Below are positions 1 to 5,790 of a stretch of 6,532 nucleotides of DNA, one piece after another. The notes under the pieces were generated by a model. The model was not told the DNA's origin, made no database searches, and saw only the letters and a program-made list of their open reading frames with translations. The stretch is taken from positions 1 through 6,532 of the forward strand of contig CAZJPD010000043.1 of assembly GCA_964547795.1 (NCBI GenBank), written 5' to 3'. This stretch comes from CAZJPD01 sp964547795. GTDB taxonomy: Bacteria > Pseudomonadota > Alphaproteobacteria > Rickettsiales > Midichloriaceae. The position numbers and the translations under genes are program-made. Every line of letters starts with the position of its first letter. Position 1 is the stretch's first letter.

Positions 1-273
1 GGAAAATATAAAGACATTATTGAAAAAATGGGTAGTCAGGTTATAAAGAAAGAATATTGGGGACTGAGAAGTTTATCGTATGAAATTAAGAAAAATAAGA
101 AGGGACATTATATATTTTTTGGTTTGGAGGCAACTCCAGAAATTATTAATAAGATTGAAAATGACTTTAAAATTAGTGAAGATGTGATAAAATTTTTAAC
201 AATCCGAGTTAATGAAATCGATACAAAGCCCTCTTTGATGATGCAAGCCCCAAGTGAAACAGAAAAAAAATAA
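1..273 (+). CDS. rpsF: Ribosomal protein S6, C-terminal part (5' end outside window)
   Basis: S6 is a primary 16S rRNA-binding protein of the 30S subunit platform and pairs with S18. The frame is open from base 1, giving 90 visible residues before TAA. The family pattern is clear: a Tyr-Lys-Asp-Ile-Ile segment, then KKEYWGLRSLSYEIKKNKKG followed by HY, and the final strand EDVIKFLTIRVNEID. The ATG at 28 is an internal methionine, because the conserved frame continues upstream of it to the window edge, so the true start lies outside. The short polar tail ending ETEKK is normal for alphaproteobacterial S6. It is the first visible gene of an rpsF-rpsR-rplI-rpoZ operon, 6 bases before rpsR. Identification is from conserved motifs only and is secure. 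Confidence 0.96.
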   Translation, partial: GKYKDIIEKMGSQVIKKEYWGLRSLSYEIKKNKKGHYIFFGLEATPEIINKIENDFKISEDVIKFLTIRVNEIDTKPSLMMQAPSETEKK

Positions 274-279
274 CAAAAG

Positions 280-537
280 ATGGAAAATCTAATACCTAAT
301 ACACTATTATTTAATAGAGCTAATTTATCTCAAAAAGGACAGAAATGTCCGTTAGCTGATGTTGATGATAAACTTATCAATTATAAAAATATTGAATTAT
401 TAAAAGAATATATTTCAGAAAAAGGGAAAATAGTACCTTCCAGGATTACAAATGTATCTGCAAAAAAACAGAGAAAGCTTAGAGGGGCTATTAAGGTCGC
501 AAGACATCTTGCTTTATTACCCTATACTATTCTATAA
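280..537 (+). CDS. rpsR: Ribosomal protein S18
   Basis: S18 binds 16S rRNA together with S6 in the small subunit platform. The 85 residues include the CPLAD segment (Cys23), the NYKNIELLKEYISEKGKI block (residues 34-51), the basic SRITNVSAKKQRKL block (54-67) and the terminal RHLALLPY (75-82), all family hallmarks. Length is normal (about 75-95 in bacteria). The ATG at 280 is the only start before the conserved core and lies 6 bases after the rpsF stop. The ribosome-binding site is weak (an A-rich run ending AAAAG), so translation is probably coupled to rpsF. The second cysteine of the usual CPLC motif is replaced by alanine, which is common in bacterial S18 forms without zinc ligands. Confidence 0.97.
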   Translation: MENLIPNTLLFNRANLSQKGQKCPLADVDDKLINYKNIELLKEYISEKGKIVPSRITNVSAKKQRKLRGAIKVARHLALLPYTIL

Positions 538-555
538 TAAGCTGAGAAATATACT

Positions 556-1095
556 ATGGAAACAATACTTTTAGAAAAAATAAAAAAACTGGGTGATGCA
601 GGAAACCTGGTTACTGTTAAGGATGGATATGCACGTAATTACCTGCTTCCTAAAAACAAAGCATTAAAGGCGACAAAAGAAAATAAAGAGAAATTTCAAG
701 CACAAAGAGATTTAATTAGAAAAAACAATGCTGAAAAAAAAGAAATAGCATTACGAAATTTCAAAAAAATTAATGGCAAGATTTTCTCCATTATCAGACA
801 AGCTGGTGACGATGGTAAGTTATATGGTTCTGTTACTAATAAGGATATTGCTAATATAGTAGCTTCTAGTTCCAATATAGATATACTTGTAGAAAATGTT
901 ATTCTTCATAACAAAATAAAAGATATTGGACTCCATAGTATTGATGTGGAATTACATGCTGACGTTGAAGCAAAAATAAGGATTATTGTAGCAAGATCAG
1001 AAGAAGAAGCGAAAAGTACATTAGAAAAGGAAAATGGTGAAGATAAAGTGGGGTCAGGAAATGATAAAGAAAAAAATAGTCAAAATAAAATTTAA
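556..1095 (+). CDS. rplI: Ribosomal protein L9
   Basis: L9 binds 23S rRNA near the L1 stalk base of the large subunit. The 179-residue product has the typical two-domain layout: an N-terminal rRNA-binding domain with the family signature around VKDGYARNYLLPKNKAL (residues 21-37), a long lysine/glutamate-rich connecting helix (about 40-75), and a C-terminal domain with GDDGKLYGSVTNKDIA (84-99). A low-complexity charged tail of about 30 residues, rich in Lys, Glu, Asn and Ser, follows residue 150 and has no motif I recognise. The gene starts 18 bases after rpsR. A GAGAAA stretch upstream of the ATG may serve as a weak ribosome-binding site. The stop is TAA, 3 bases before rpoZ. Confidence 0.97.
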   Translation: METILLEKIKKLGDAGNLVTVKDGYARNYLLPKNKALKATKENKEKFQAQRDLIRKNNAEKKEIALRNFKKINGKIFSIIRQAGDDGKLYGSVTNKDIANIVASSSNIDILVENVILHNKIKDIGLHSIDVELHADVEAKIRIIVARSEEEAKSTLEKENGEDKVGSGNDKEKNSQNKI

Positions 1096-1098
1096 GTT

Positions 1099-1477
1099 AT
1101 GGCAAGAGTTACTGTAGAAGATTGTATTCAATATGTTCAAAATAGGTTTGAATTNNNNNNNNNNATTAGTTGTTGTTGCTGCTCAAAGAAGTAAAGAATT
1201 AAACTACGGAACACTTCCTGTCTCTTCTGATGTAACAACCAAAAGAAATCAAGGAGCTGTTCTTGCTTTAAGAGAAATTGCAACGGGAATATTGAATATT
1301 GAAATGTTAAAAAATTCTATAGTAAAAGAATCGATTACTGAAAATGATAATATAGATATGCAGAAAGAAAGTATCGATGAGATAGAGCAAGCAGTTGTAG
1401 AGAATGTTGAATCTTTAAAAAAAGATATATCATCCATGTCTCAAAAAAGCAAATATATCAAGATGAAGAGATTATAG
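1099..1477 (+). CDS. rpoZ: RNA polymerase omega subunit (interrupted by an N run)
   Basis: Omega helps fold and assemble the beta' subunit of RNA polymerase. The N-terminus MARVTVEDC...NRFEL matches the family, followed after the N run by VVVAAQRSKELNYG and the conserved ALREIATG helix (about residues 52-59 once repaired). As written the frame changes across ten N. Removing them together with a duplicated ATT gives 366 bases, exactly 122 codons, and a continuous NRFELVVVAAQRSKEL. The product is then 121 residues, of which the last 50 are a poorly conserved tail. The ATG at 1099 was chosen because it begins the conserved MARVTVEDC; a later ATG at 1133 is in the wrong frame for the N-terminal half. 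The gene lies 3 bases after rplI without an obvious ribosome-binding site, which suggests coupling. The stop is TAG. Confidence 0.93.
1155..1164. other. Assembly gap of ten N inside rpoZ
   Basis: Ten N interrupt rpoZ after GGTTTGAATT and before ATTAGTTGTT. The flanks share ATT. Overlapping them gives GAATTAGTTGTT, which encodes E-L-V-V in the correct frame and matches the omega family. The gap length is therefore probably a scaffolding placeholder rather than missing sequence. Confidence 0.9.
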
Positions 1478-1481
1478 AGGG

Positions 1482-1503
1482 ATAATAAGGGGCTATTATT
1501 TAT
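1482..1503 (+). terminator. Weak hairpin just after rpoZ, possible operon terminator
   Basis: ATAATA (1482-1487) can pair with TATTAT (1494-1499) around the loop AGGGGC, followed by TTAT. The stem contains only A-T pairs and the T tract is short, so termination here would be inefficient. The position, 5 bases after the rpoZ stop, is the main argument. Confidence 0.25.
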
Positions 1504-1626
1504 ATTAAAGGGCAGGAGAAATACAGCGAATTCATAAGTTATATGATTACCCGAACTGTAGATAAGAAATATAGCATGGGACAGTAAGGTTTGGACAATA
1601 ATCATAAAAAAGCTTTTACAATTTCT

Positions 1627-1722
1627 TGTCATCACGAGGTTGCAACAGCAGTCGTGGTGGTCCAGGAATTCCCCCATGTAAACATGGATTGCCACACCTA
1701 CTGTTGTAGGCTTGCAATGACG
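1627..1722. repeat. Imperfect palindromic element of about 96 bases
   Basis: The left arm begins TGTCATCACGAGGTTGCAAC. The reverse complement of the right arm begins CGTCATTGCAAGCCTACAAC. Over about 40 positions the arms agree at GTCAT, AG, CAACAG, GTGG and TCCA, giving a long imperfect hairpin. The centre is CATGT (1675-1679) paired with ACATG (1682-1686). The local base composition is visibly more GC-rich than the surrounding spacer. This size and design fit small non-autonomous palindromic or MITE-like elements found in Rickettsiales. I cannot assign it to a named family, and no second copy is present in the window. Confidence 0.6.
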
Positions 1723-1879
1723 GGTATGTATTGATACTATAATGTCTTAACCTCGCTGCTTTATGCTACGTATAATCATTTTGCATCACTTTTTTTGATA
1801 ATTAATTTACGTTCAATCGCAAATAAGGCTTTTATCAATATACAATATGGAGCTGTAGCAGTGATTTAATATATCGCTA

Positions 1880-1964
1880 GAAATATGAGGTACGGCAAAG
1901 CCAAGCAAGGGACAAAATTTATAGGAAATTTTGTGTCACACCTATCGTACCTAGTGTGCATTTC
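1880..1964. repeat. Second imperfect palindromic element of about 85 bases
   Basis: Nested complementary segments run from GAAAT (1880-1884) with ATTTC (1960-1964), through AGGTACG (1888-1894) with CGTACCT (1946-1952), to GACAAAATTT (1911-1920) with AAATTTTGTGTC (1926-1937) around a five-base loop. The central stem is nearly perfect apart from a two-base bulge. The sequence differs from the palindrome at 1627-1722, so it is a separate element. A mobile palindromic repeat or a structured RNA are both possible. Confidence 0.55.
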
Positions 1965-2027
1965 TTTATAATGACGATAAATTGGGAAATAAAGTACGAT
2001 ACACTTGTTTACACGAAGCAACGATTT

Positions 2028-2250
2028 GTAATGCACCTGTATTACGTTTCTCATAAAACCCCTTAATACCGAAAGAATTGTGTAATGCACACGTAATACA
2101 AATGCTTATTTTTAGCTTGATTAAGTACATCATAAAACAAGAAAATTGCTATGATGCTTTCCACGTAATGCAATGTGATACAGCTGTATTACACTGTTAT
2201 TAATGAATACCCTTATTCTCTCATGTTAAGGGGCTCATAAGCGTAATACA
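2028..2250. repeat. Cluster of eight GTAATRCA-type octamers in both orientations
   Basis: Copies start at 2028 (GTAATGCA), 2038 (TGTATTAC), 2082 (GTAATGCA), 2093 (GTAATACA), 2165 (GTAATGCA), 2175 (GTGATACA, one mismatch), 2185 (TGTATTAC) and 2243 (GTAATACA). Within groups the starts are 10, 11, 10 and 10 bases apart, about one helical turn. The copies at 2175 and 2185 form a near-perfect palindrome. Further inverted pairs in the same stretch are CATCATA (2128-2134) with TATGATG (2150-2156) and CCCTTA (2210-2215) with TAAGGG (2227-2232). The function is unknown. It may be an array of protein-binding sites or a degenerate palindromic mobile element. There are no CRISPR-like long repeats with regular spacers. 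Confidence 0.55.
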
Positions 2251-2268
2251 CTATTGATTTTAACCTAA

Positions 2269-3635
2269 TTAAACACACTCATAACTAAAAACTAAATCAT
2301 AAGCAGTCGTCATAGTTCCATCATGCCAGTGAACATCAGCTGTATTTAATATTCCTTGTTCATAATCGTTTACTACAATAACTTTAGCAAAATCCATTTT
2401 TACTATAGAGTCCTCAAGAGATTTCAATTCACCTTCCTCTACGGCACCATTGCTATTCCTATCCTACCATAAACAAAAGCTCTGAAACTTTTCGTCTTTA
2501 ATATCAAATATGGAATCTTTATTATTATCAAACACCTCAAGTAATGCCTCAAAGTCCGTTAAAGCATTACTACTCCAAGATGTCAGTACTATTTTACTAG
2601 AATGATCAGCTTTTTTACTTCCATTATAGTCATAAAATAGGATTGCATCTTGTGAACCTACCCATGATGTTTTGCAGATACTACCATCATTGTGATAGTC
2701 AAAATAAGTATTTGAGTAGCTTAATTTGATTAACTCTAATTCTTCCCCTTCTTTTAAAGTAATTGCTATAGACTTGCAACACTTTTTATATGCAAGGTAT
2801 GCTGATGGTACTCCTAATATTACAGCTATTCCTGACCCAATAACCCCCCAAAACCATTCCTGATTATAGACAGGATCATTGCCTCCATTTTCTCCATCAT
2901 TTTCTTCTGATGGGTCATAACTTCCACCACCACTTGAACCATCATCATCACAATCAGCAGTAGTAGCATCGATATTGACAGTCCTTGTAGCACTTTCAAG
3001 ATCACCTGTATCTACCGCTCTATATGTAAATGAAGTACTATATGATGTCCCAATTCAGCAGTGTATTTCAATACACTAATTCCATATTCAGTATACAAGG
3101 ATGCACTTGCACCTGAGACAGTCAGCTCTCCTTTATTAGGAAGTGAACGAAGTTTAATCTTCAAACTAGAATCTGCGTCTTCTGCATCATCTATATGCGA
3201 TGAGAAATTTATTAGTCCTTCTTTATCAATATTTATTGTAAACGTATTTGCAACGGGAGATAAGTTTAAACCAATAATTTCATAAGATAGTGTAAAAACG
3301 GCTTCTTTATCTCCTGAATTTATTACAGGAATAAATTCCTTTTCAAATGTCCTCAAATCATTACAACTAATGAAGTCAGTTACATCATCATTGTTACTTC
3401 CATCCACCTTTGTCATGTGAACGCTCAATGAAGTTTCACATACCATATATTCACCAATACTCACCCACTCATTATTTTCTTTTATTGCATAATAATTTGC
3501 TCCAGGCGGCAATACTTTTTCGCTATCTTCAATTTCTAATATTATTTCGTCTTGTCCATCAGCGTCATCATCATTAGAAATATCCCTTTTTATTGCACTA
3601 AAGTAGATAACCTTGTATTTATGCTCATTTGTCAT
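2269..3635 (-). pseudogene. Broken cadherin-like/EF-hand membrane or surface protein
   Basis: Repairing one frameshift and one amber gives a protein of about 455 residues. Residues 1-125 are unrecognised and acidic. Residues 126-222 resemble a tandem-95/cadherin-like domain, with SPVANTFTINIDKEG, LRSLPNKGELTV and then TSFTYRAVD. A Gly/Ser/Asp/Glu linker (about 230-259) leads to one membrane segment (about 261-283, WFWGVIGSGIAVILGVPSAY) followed by KK and a Cys pair. Two EF-hand loops follow: D370-N372-D374-I376-D378-D381 and D392-N394-N396-G397-E400-E403, a pairing seen in RTX-like calcium-binding proteins. The frame is lost near 3048-3053 (a missing base by GGG on the coding strand), where the first frame runs on to TAG at 3012. 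A second break is TAG at 2464-2466 (codon 391). The final stop is TAA. No signal peptide is visible. An adhesin or secreted-effector role is inference; the breaks could also be sequencing errors. Confidence 0.75.
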
Positions 3636-3642
3636 AGCTAAA

Positions 3643-3652
3643 CCCCCCCCCC
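3643..3652 (-). promoter_or_regulatory. G10 homopolymer at the ribosome-binding position
   Basis: On the coding strand ten consecutive G lie 7 bases before the ATG at 3635, where a Shine-Dalgarno sequence belongs. An in-frame TAG just upstream of the tract (3657-3659) rules out a simple N-terminal extension at the present length. Long G tracts slip during replication and can switch gene expression, so this may have been a phase-variable translation or transcription element. The downstream gene is now broken, and homopolymers are also prone to sequencing error. Confidence 0.4.
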
Positions 3653-3791
3653 TATGCTAATATTGTTAATATGATCTATTTGCTACTAGATTTATTTTTC
3701 AACAATTACAATAAATTTATGATTGCTCTCAACATTTTTGAACAATTTGGAAATTTACCGCAAACCCAAACCTACTCTAAAATGCCCTTTT

Positions 3792-4685
3792 CTAATTCTT
3801 TAACCTTTCTACCTCTCCCTCACTTAATCCCGTTGACTTAGATACTATTTTAACATCAAATCCCTCAGTAAGCATATTAACTGCTACTTTCTCAATACCT
3901 TCTTGCCTACCCTTCTCAATACCTTCCTTTATTCCCTCTTTAAGTCCTTCCTCTCTTGCCTCATCTTTTATAAAAGCTTCCCTTGCTCTATTGTCTCTTG
4001 CTATCTTCTCTGCTGCTTCATACGATATTAACTCCTGTTTCGTCCAGTGATGCGTCTTTAGCTCCTCATATGCCTTCTTTATTACTTCATCACTATTCGC
4101 TAATAATTCTGCCACATCTTTTGGATCATCTGCATGTTTGAAAAAATAACACCACTTATCTTCATCACTCTTCAGCTCTTCTAATTTCTTGTTAAACTTT
4201 GGTAACTCTATAAACGTAAACGAGAAGTCCTTTAAATCTCTCTCGTATGTCTTTTTATCTAGTATCCAGTGGTCTGATTTATAACCTTCCTTCTTTGGAA
4301 ACATTGTATATTCTGTTATCGCTAAAAATATTACCTCTTTTAGCTCTTCATACTTCTCTCCACTCTCCATTTGTCTTGAATATGTTCTTGCTGCATAGTA
4401 CTGTGCTCTCTTTTCAAATCCTCCTACCTTTGCTACTTGCATCTCTACTATATACTTAACTCCCTTTTCATCTTCACATAACACATCTACTATACTCTAC
4501 TTACTATATCTTGTCTCTGGATGTAGATTTGGGTCTATCAATGTTACTTCTTTTATTGGTCGCATATCTTTTGTCACTACAACATCATTTAAGAAGTCTT
4601 TTAGTATGTCCTTATTCTTCTCTGTCCCAAATATCTTCTTGAATGCTATGTCATTTCTTGGGTTTAAGTATTTCATTATTTTCAT
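3792..4685 (-). pseudogene. Rpn/PD-(D/E)XK family nuclease-transposase, split by an amber codon
   Basis: This family (PDDEXK_2, related to the E. coli Rpn proteins) comprises DNA endonucleases linked to recombination. The frame is continuous for 297 codons except for TAG at 4497-4499 (codon 63), between RYSK and SIVDVLCEDEKG. Visible features are the N-terminal NPRNDIAFKKIFG (residues 8-20), the putative catalytic set D67 and E81-x-Q83 (IVEMQ), KRAQYYAARTYS, a Lys/Glu-rich helix with EGIKEGIEKGRQEG repeats (about 242-267) and a possible helix-turn-helix tail (268-297). The amber removes the domain start from the catalytic core; a GTG at 4484 could restart translation but only after D67, so that product should be inactive. 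Start: ATG 4685, with ATG 4676 an alternative and AGAGAG upstream. The normal stop is also TAG. A single C-to-T change (CAG to TAG) is the simplest cause. Confidence 0.82.
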
Positions 4686-4990
4686 AAACTTTTACTCTCT
4701 TTCTGTTCCCATTTTGTCCTATTAATTGCAAAACTTAATCATATTATAACACATTTCTTTTACTAAAGAATTATCTTTATCAATGACACAAAGTGCAACA
4801 CATAATGCATTATAACAAACCTTCTCTAAAAATTCAAAAACAATAAAGCTTAAAAATTTTCAGATACCTTTCAAAAGTGAATGCCTCGTATCTATGCACA
4901 ACAGCCCCTATACACCCATTTCCTCCAACTTACATTACTACTTATGTTCTTACTTATGATATGCTGTCCCCTGCACCTCATCTTTCCTCC
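4686..4990. other. Non-coding spacer with a hairpin and an IS-end-like segment
   Basis: This stretch lies between the Rpn-family gene and the 228-residue gene and contains no protein-like frame. AGATAC (4862-4867) can pair with GTATCT (4888-4893). Next to it, read on the minus strand, is AGGGGCTGTTGTGCATAG (about 4893-4910), which resembles the ends of some insertion sequences but has no partner inverted repeat or transposase in the window. TACTTATG is repeated at 4939-4946 and 4951-4958. No strong terminator follows the 228-residue gene. Confidence 0.45.
4743..4748 (-). promoter_or_regulatory. Possible -10 box for the Rpn-family gene
   Basis: TATAAT on the minus strand, within TGTTATAATATG, is a perfect -10 match about 57 bases upstream of the ATG at 4685. 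I find no good -35 hexamer at 16-18 bases spacing, and the region is AT-rich, so a chance match is possible. Confidence 0.3.
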
Positions 4991-5677
4991 TTATACTTTG
5001 TTTTCAAAATAAAACTTCACTGTATTGTTCCTTATTAATCTTTTCTCCATTTCTTCTATTATTTCTTTTCCTAATATTCGTTCCAAATATTCCTTACTGT
5101 ATTCTTCGTCTTCTAATATATTATATTTTCTTATCATTCCACTTGTTATCGCCTGGTATGCATCTAATCTTGCTTGACACTCATCTTCATCTCTATCAAC
5201 CACTGCTAATAAATTTAATCTTTGTTTTATATTAGCTTTGCTGTTTACAACATCATGATTAATGTAGATAAATGGATGTAATCCACATCTATATGCAACC
5301 CCTTCATCAAATTCTTCTGGTTCAAAGTGTACAATATCATAAATCAGGTGATAATTACTATTCTTTATAGAACACATTATTTCTTCCCTTATTATCTCTT
5401 CTATTTTCTTCCTCGCTCTATACCATCCCTTTATTTTTTCAATCCTCTCTTTATTGTATTTTTCATATAATTCCCTACAATATTTTATCTCTGTGTTTAT
5501 TTTCTTACAACAGATTGTATCATATACATGCCTATGCGTTTTATAATAACCATGTTTATGATGGTATCTTTCTATCTTTAAAAATACTTGCTTTTTTATC
5601 TTTTCTTCTAGCTCAGCCCTAAATCCATTGAGTTCTGTCGCTGTATACTTAGGTGTATACTTTTCTCCTTGTGTCAT
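4991..5677 (-). CDS. Hypothetical protein of 228 residues, function unknown
   Basis: I do not recognise this protein. The start at 5677 is chosen over the upstream ATG at 5713 because AGAGG lies 5 bases before it and because the upstream extension would only add a hydrophobic MLVILIILIEVK. The product looks soluble and largely helical: a charged helix about 15-37, a His/Cys-rich stretch with His39, 40, 42, 48, 50 and Cys56, 57, then a Lys/Arg/Glu-rich helical region (about 60-98). The second half includes a HFEPEEFDEGVAYRCGLHPF segment, then FIYINHDV and the acidic DRDEDE. It ends with a Glu/Lys helix (YLERILGKEIIEEMEKRL). No membrane segment or signal peptide is seen. The clustered histidines and cysteines might bind metal, but no known motif fits. 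Unlike its two downstream neighbours it is intact, which argues that it is still used. Confidence 0.72.
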   Translation of the reverse strand: MTQGEKYTPKYTATELNGFRAELEEKIKKQVFLKIERYHHKHGYYKTHRHVYDTICCKKINTEIKYCRELYEKYNKERIEKIKGWYRARKKIEEIIREEIMCSIKNSNYHLIYDIVHFEPEEFDEGVAYRCGLHPFIYINHDVVNSKANIKQRLNLLAVVDRDEDECQARLDAYQAITSGMIRKYNILEDEEYSKEYLERILGKEIIEEMEKRLIRNNTVKFYFENKV

Positions 5678-5682
5678 TTTTA

Positions 5683-5687
5683 CCTCT
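5683..5687 (-). promoter_or_regulatory. Ribosome-binding site that fixes the start at 5677
   Basis: AGAGG on the minus strand, 5 bases before the ATG at 5677, is the best Shine-Dalgarno match near this gene. It decides in favour of the shorter protein over the start at 5713. Confidence 0.65.
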
Positions 5688-5762
5688 ATTAAAATTATTA
5701 ATATGACTAACAAGAAGAAGATTTGACTTTTTGCTATTTGTTGATAACATTAGCAGTGGTTT

Positions 5763-5790
5763 GGCTAGGCTTCTTCTCGGAAGTCTAGTC
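5763..5790 (+). repeat. 11-bp dyad overlapping the candidate promoter
   Basis: GGCTAGGCTTC (5763-5773) and GAAGTCTAGTC (5780-5790) are complementary over 11 positions around a six-base loop, with two G-T pairs when read as plus-strand RNA. It touches the -10 of the minus-strand promoter, so an operator is possible. A plus-strand terminator is another reading, since a T-rich stretch follows, but no plus-strand gene precedes it. Confidence 0.4.

Larger units (their letters stand above)
1478..2268. other. Gene-free, repeat-rich spacer
   Basis: This 791-base stretch between the end of rpoZ and the 3' end of the minus-strand pseudogene contains no ORF that resembles a protein. It holds a weak hairpin just after rpoZ, two long imperfect palindromes (1627-1722 and 1880-1964) and an octamer cluster (2028-2250). 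I see nothing recognisable in 1503-1626, 1723-1879 or 1965-2027. I looked for a tRNA and found none. Long non-coding spacers with palindromic elements are typical of Rickettsiales genomes. Confidence 0.7.

Noticed and set aside
1249..1437. Minus-strand open frame inside rpoZ
   Set aside because: It lies entirely opposite a conserved gene, has serine/isoleucine-rich composition typical of antisense frames, and resembles nothing.
1443..1485. A frame change at the A6 tract (1443-1448) would give omega an acidic tail ending QDEEIIEG before a double TAA
   Set aside because: Acidic omega tails are common, so this is tempting, but the tail is not conserved and the existing frame closes normally at 1477. 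There is no basis to prefer the shifted version.
1441..1695. Minus-strand open frame of 84 codons
   Set aside because: Its first part is the translation of the palindromic element at 1627-1722 and the rest overlaps the end of rpoZ; no protein-like pattern or good ribosome-binding site.
1866..2090. Minus-strand open frame of 74 codons
   Set aside because: It is built from the palindrome at 1880-1964 and part of the octamer cluster and shows no domain or conserved pattern.
2028..2250. CRISPR array
   Set aside because: The repeated unit is only eight bases, occurs in both orientations and has irregular distances between groups; no repeat-spacer pattern and no cas genes.
3061..3285. Plus-strand open frame opposite the surface-protein pseudogene
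   Set aside because: It is antisense to the recognisable cadherin-like domain and is a shadow.
4247..4459. Plus-strand leucine-rich open frame opposite the Rpn-family gene
   Set aside because: The leucine/serine richness comes from reading Lys/Glu codons backwards; the minus strand carries the conserved protein.
3792..4484. Functional separate protein starting at GTG 4484
   Set aside because: The restart would fall after the catalytic aspartate (residue 67) and lacks the conserved N-terminal domain; the simpler reading is one gene broken by an amber codon.
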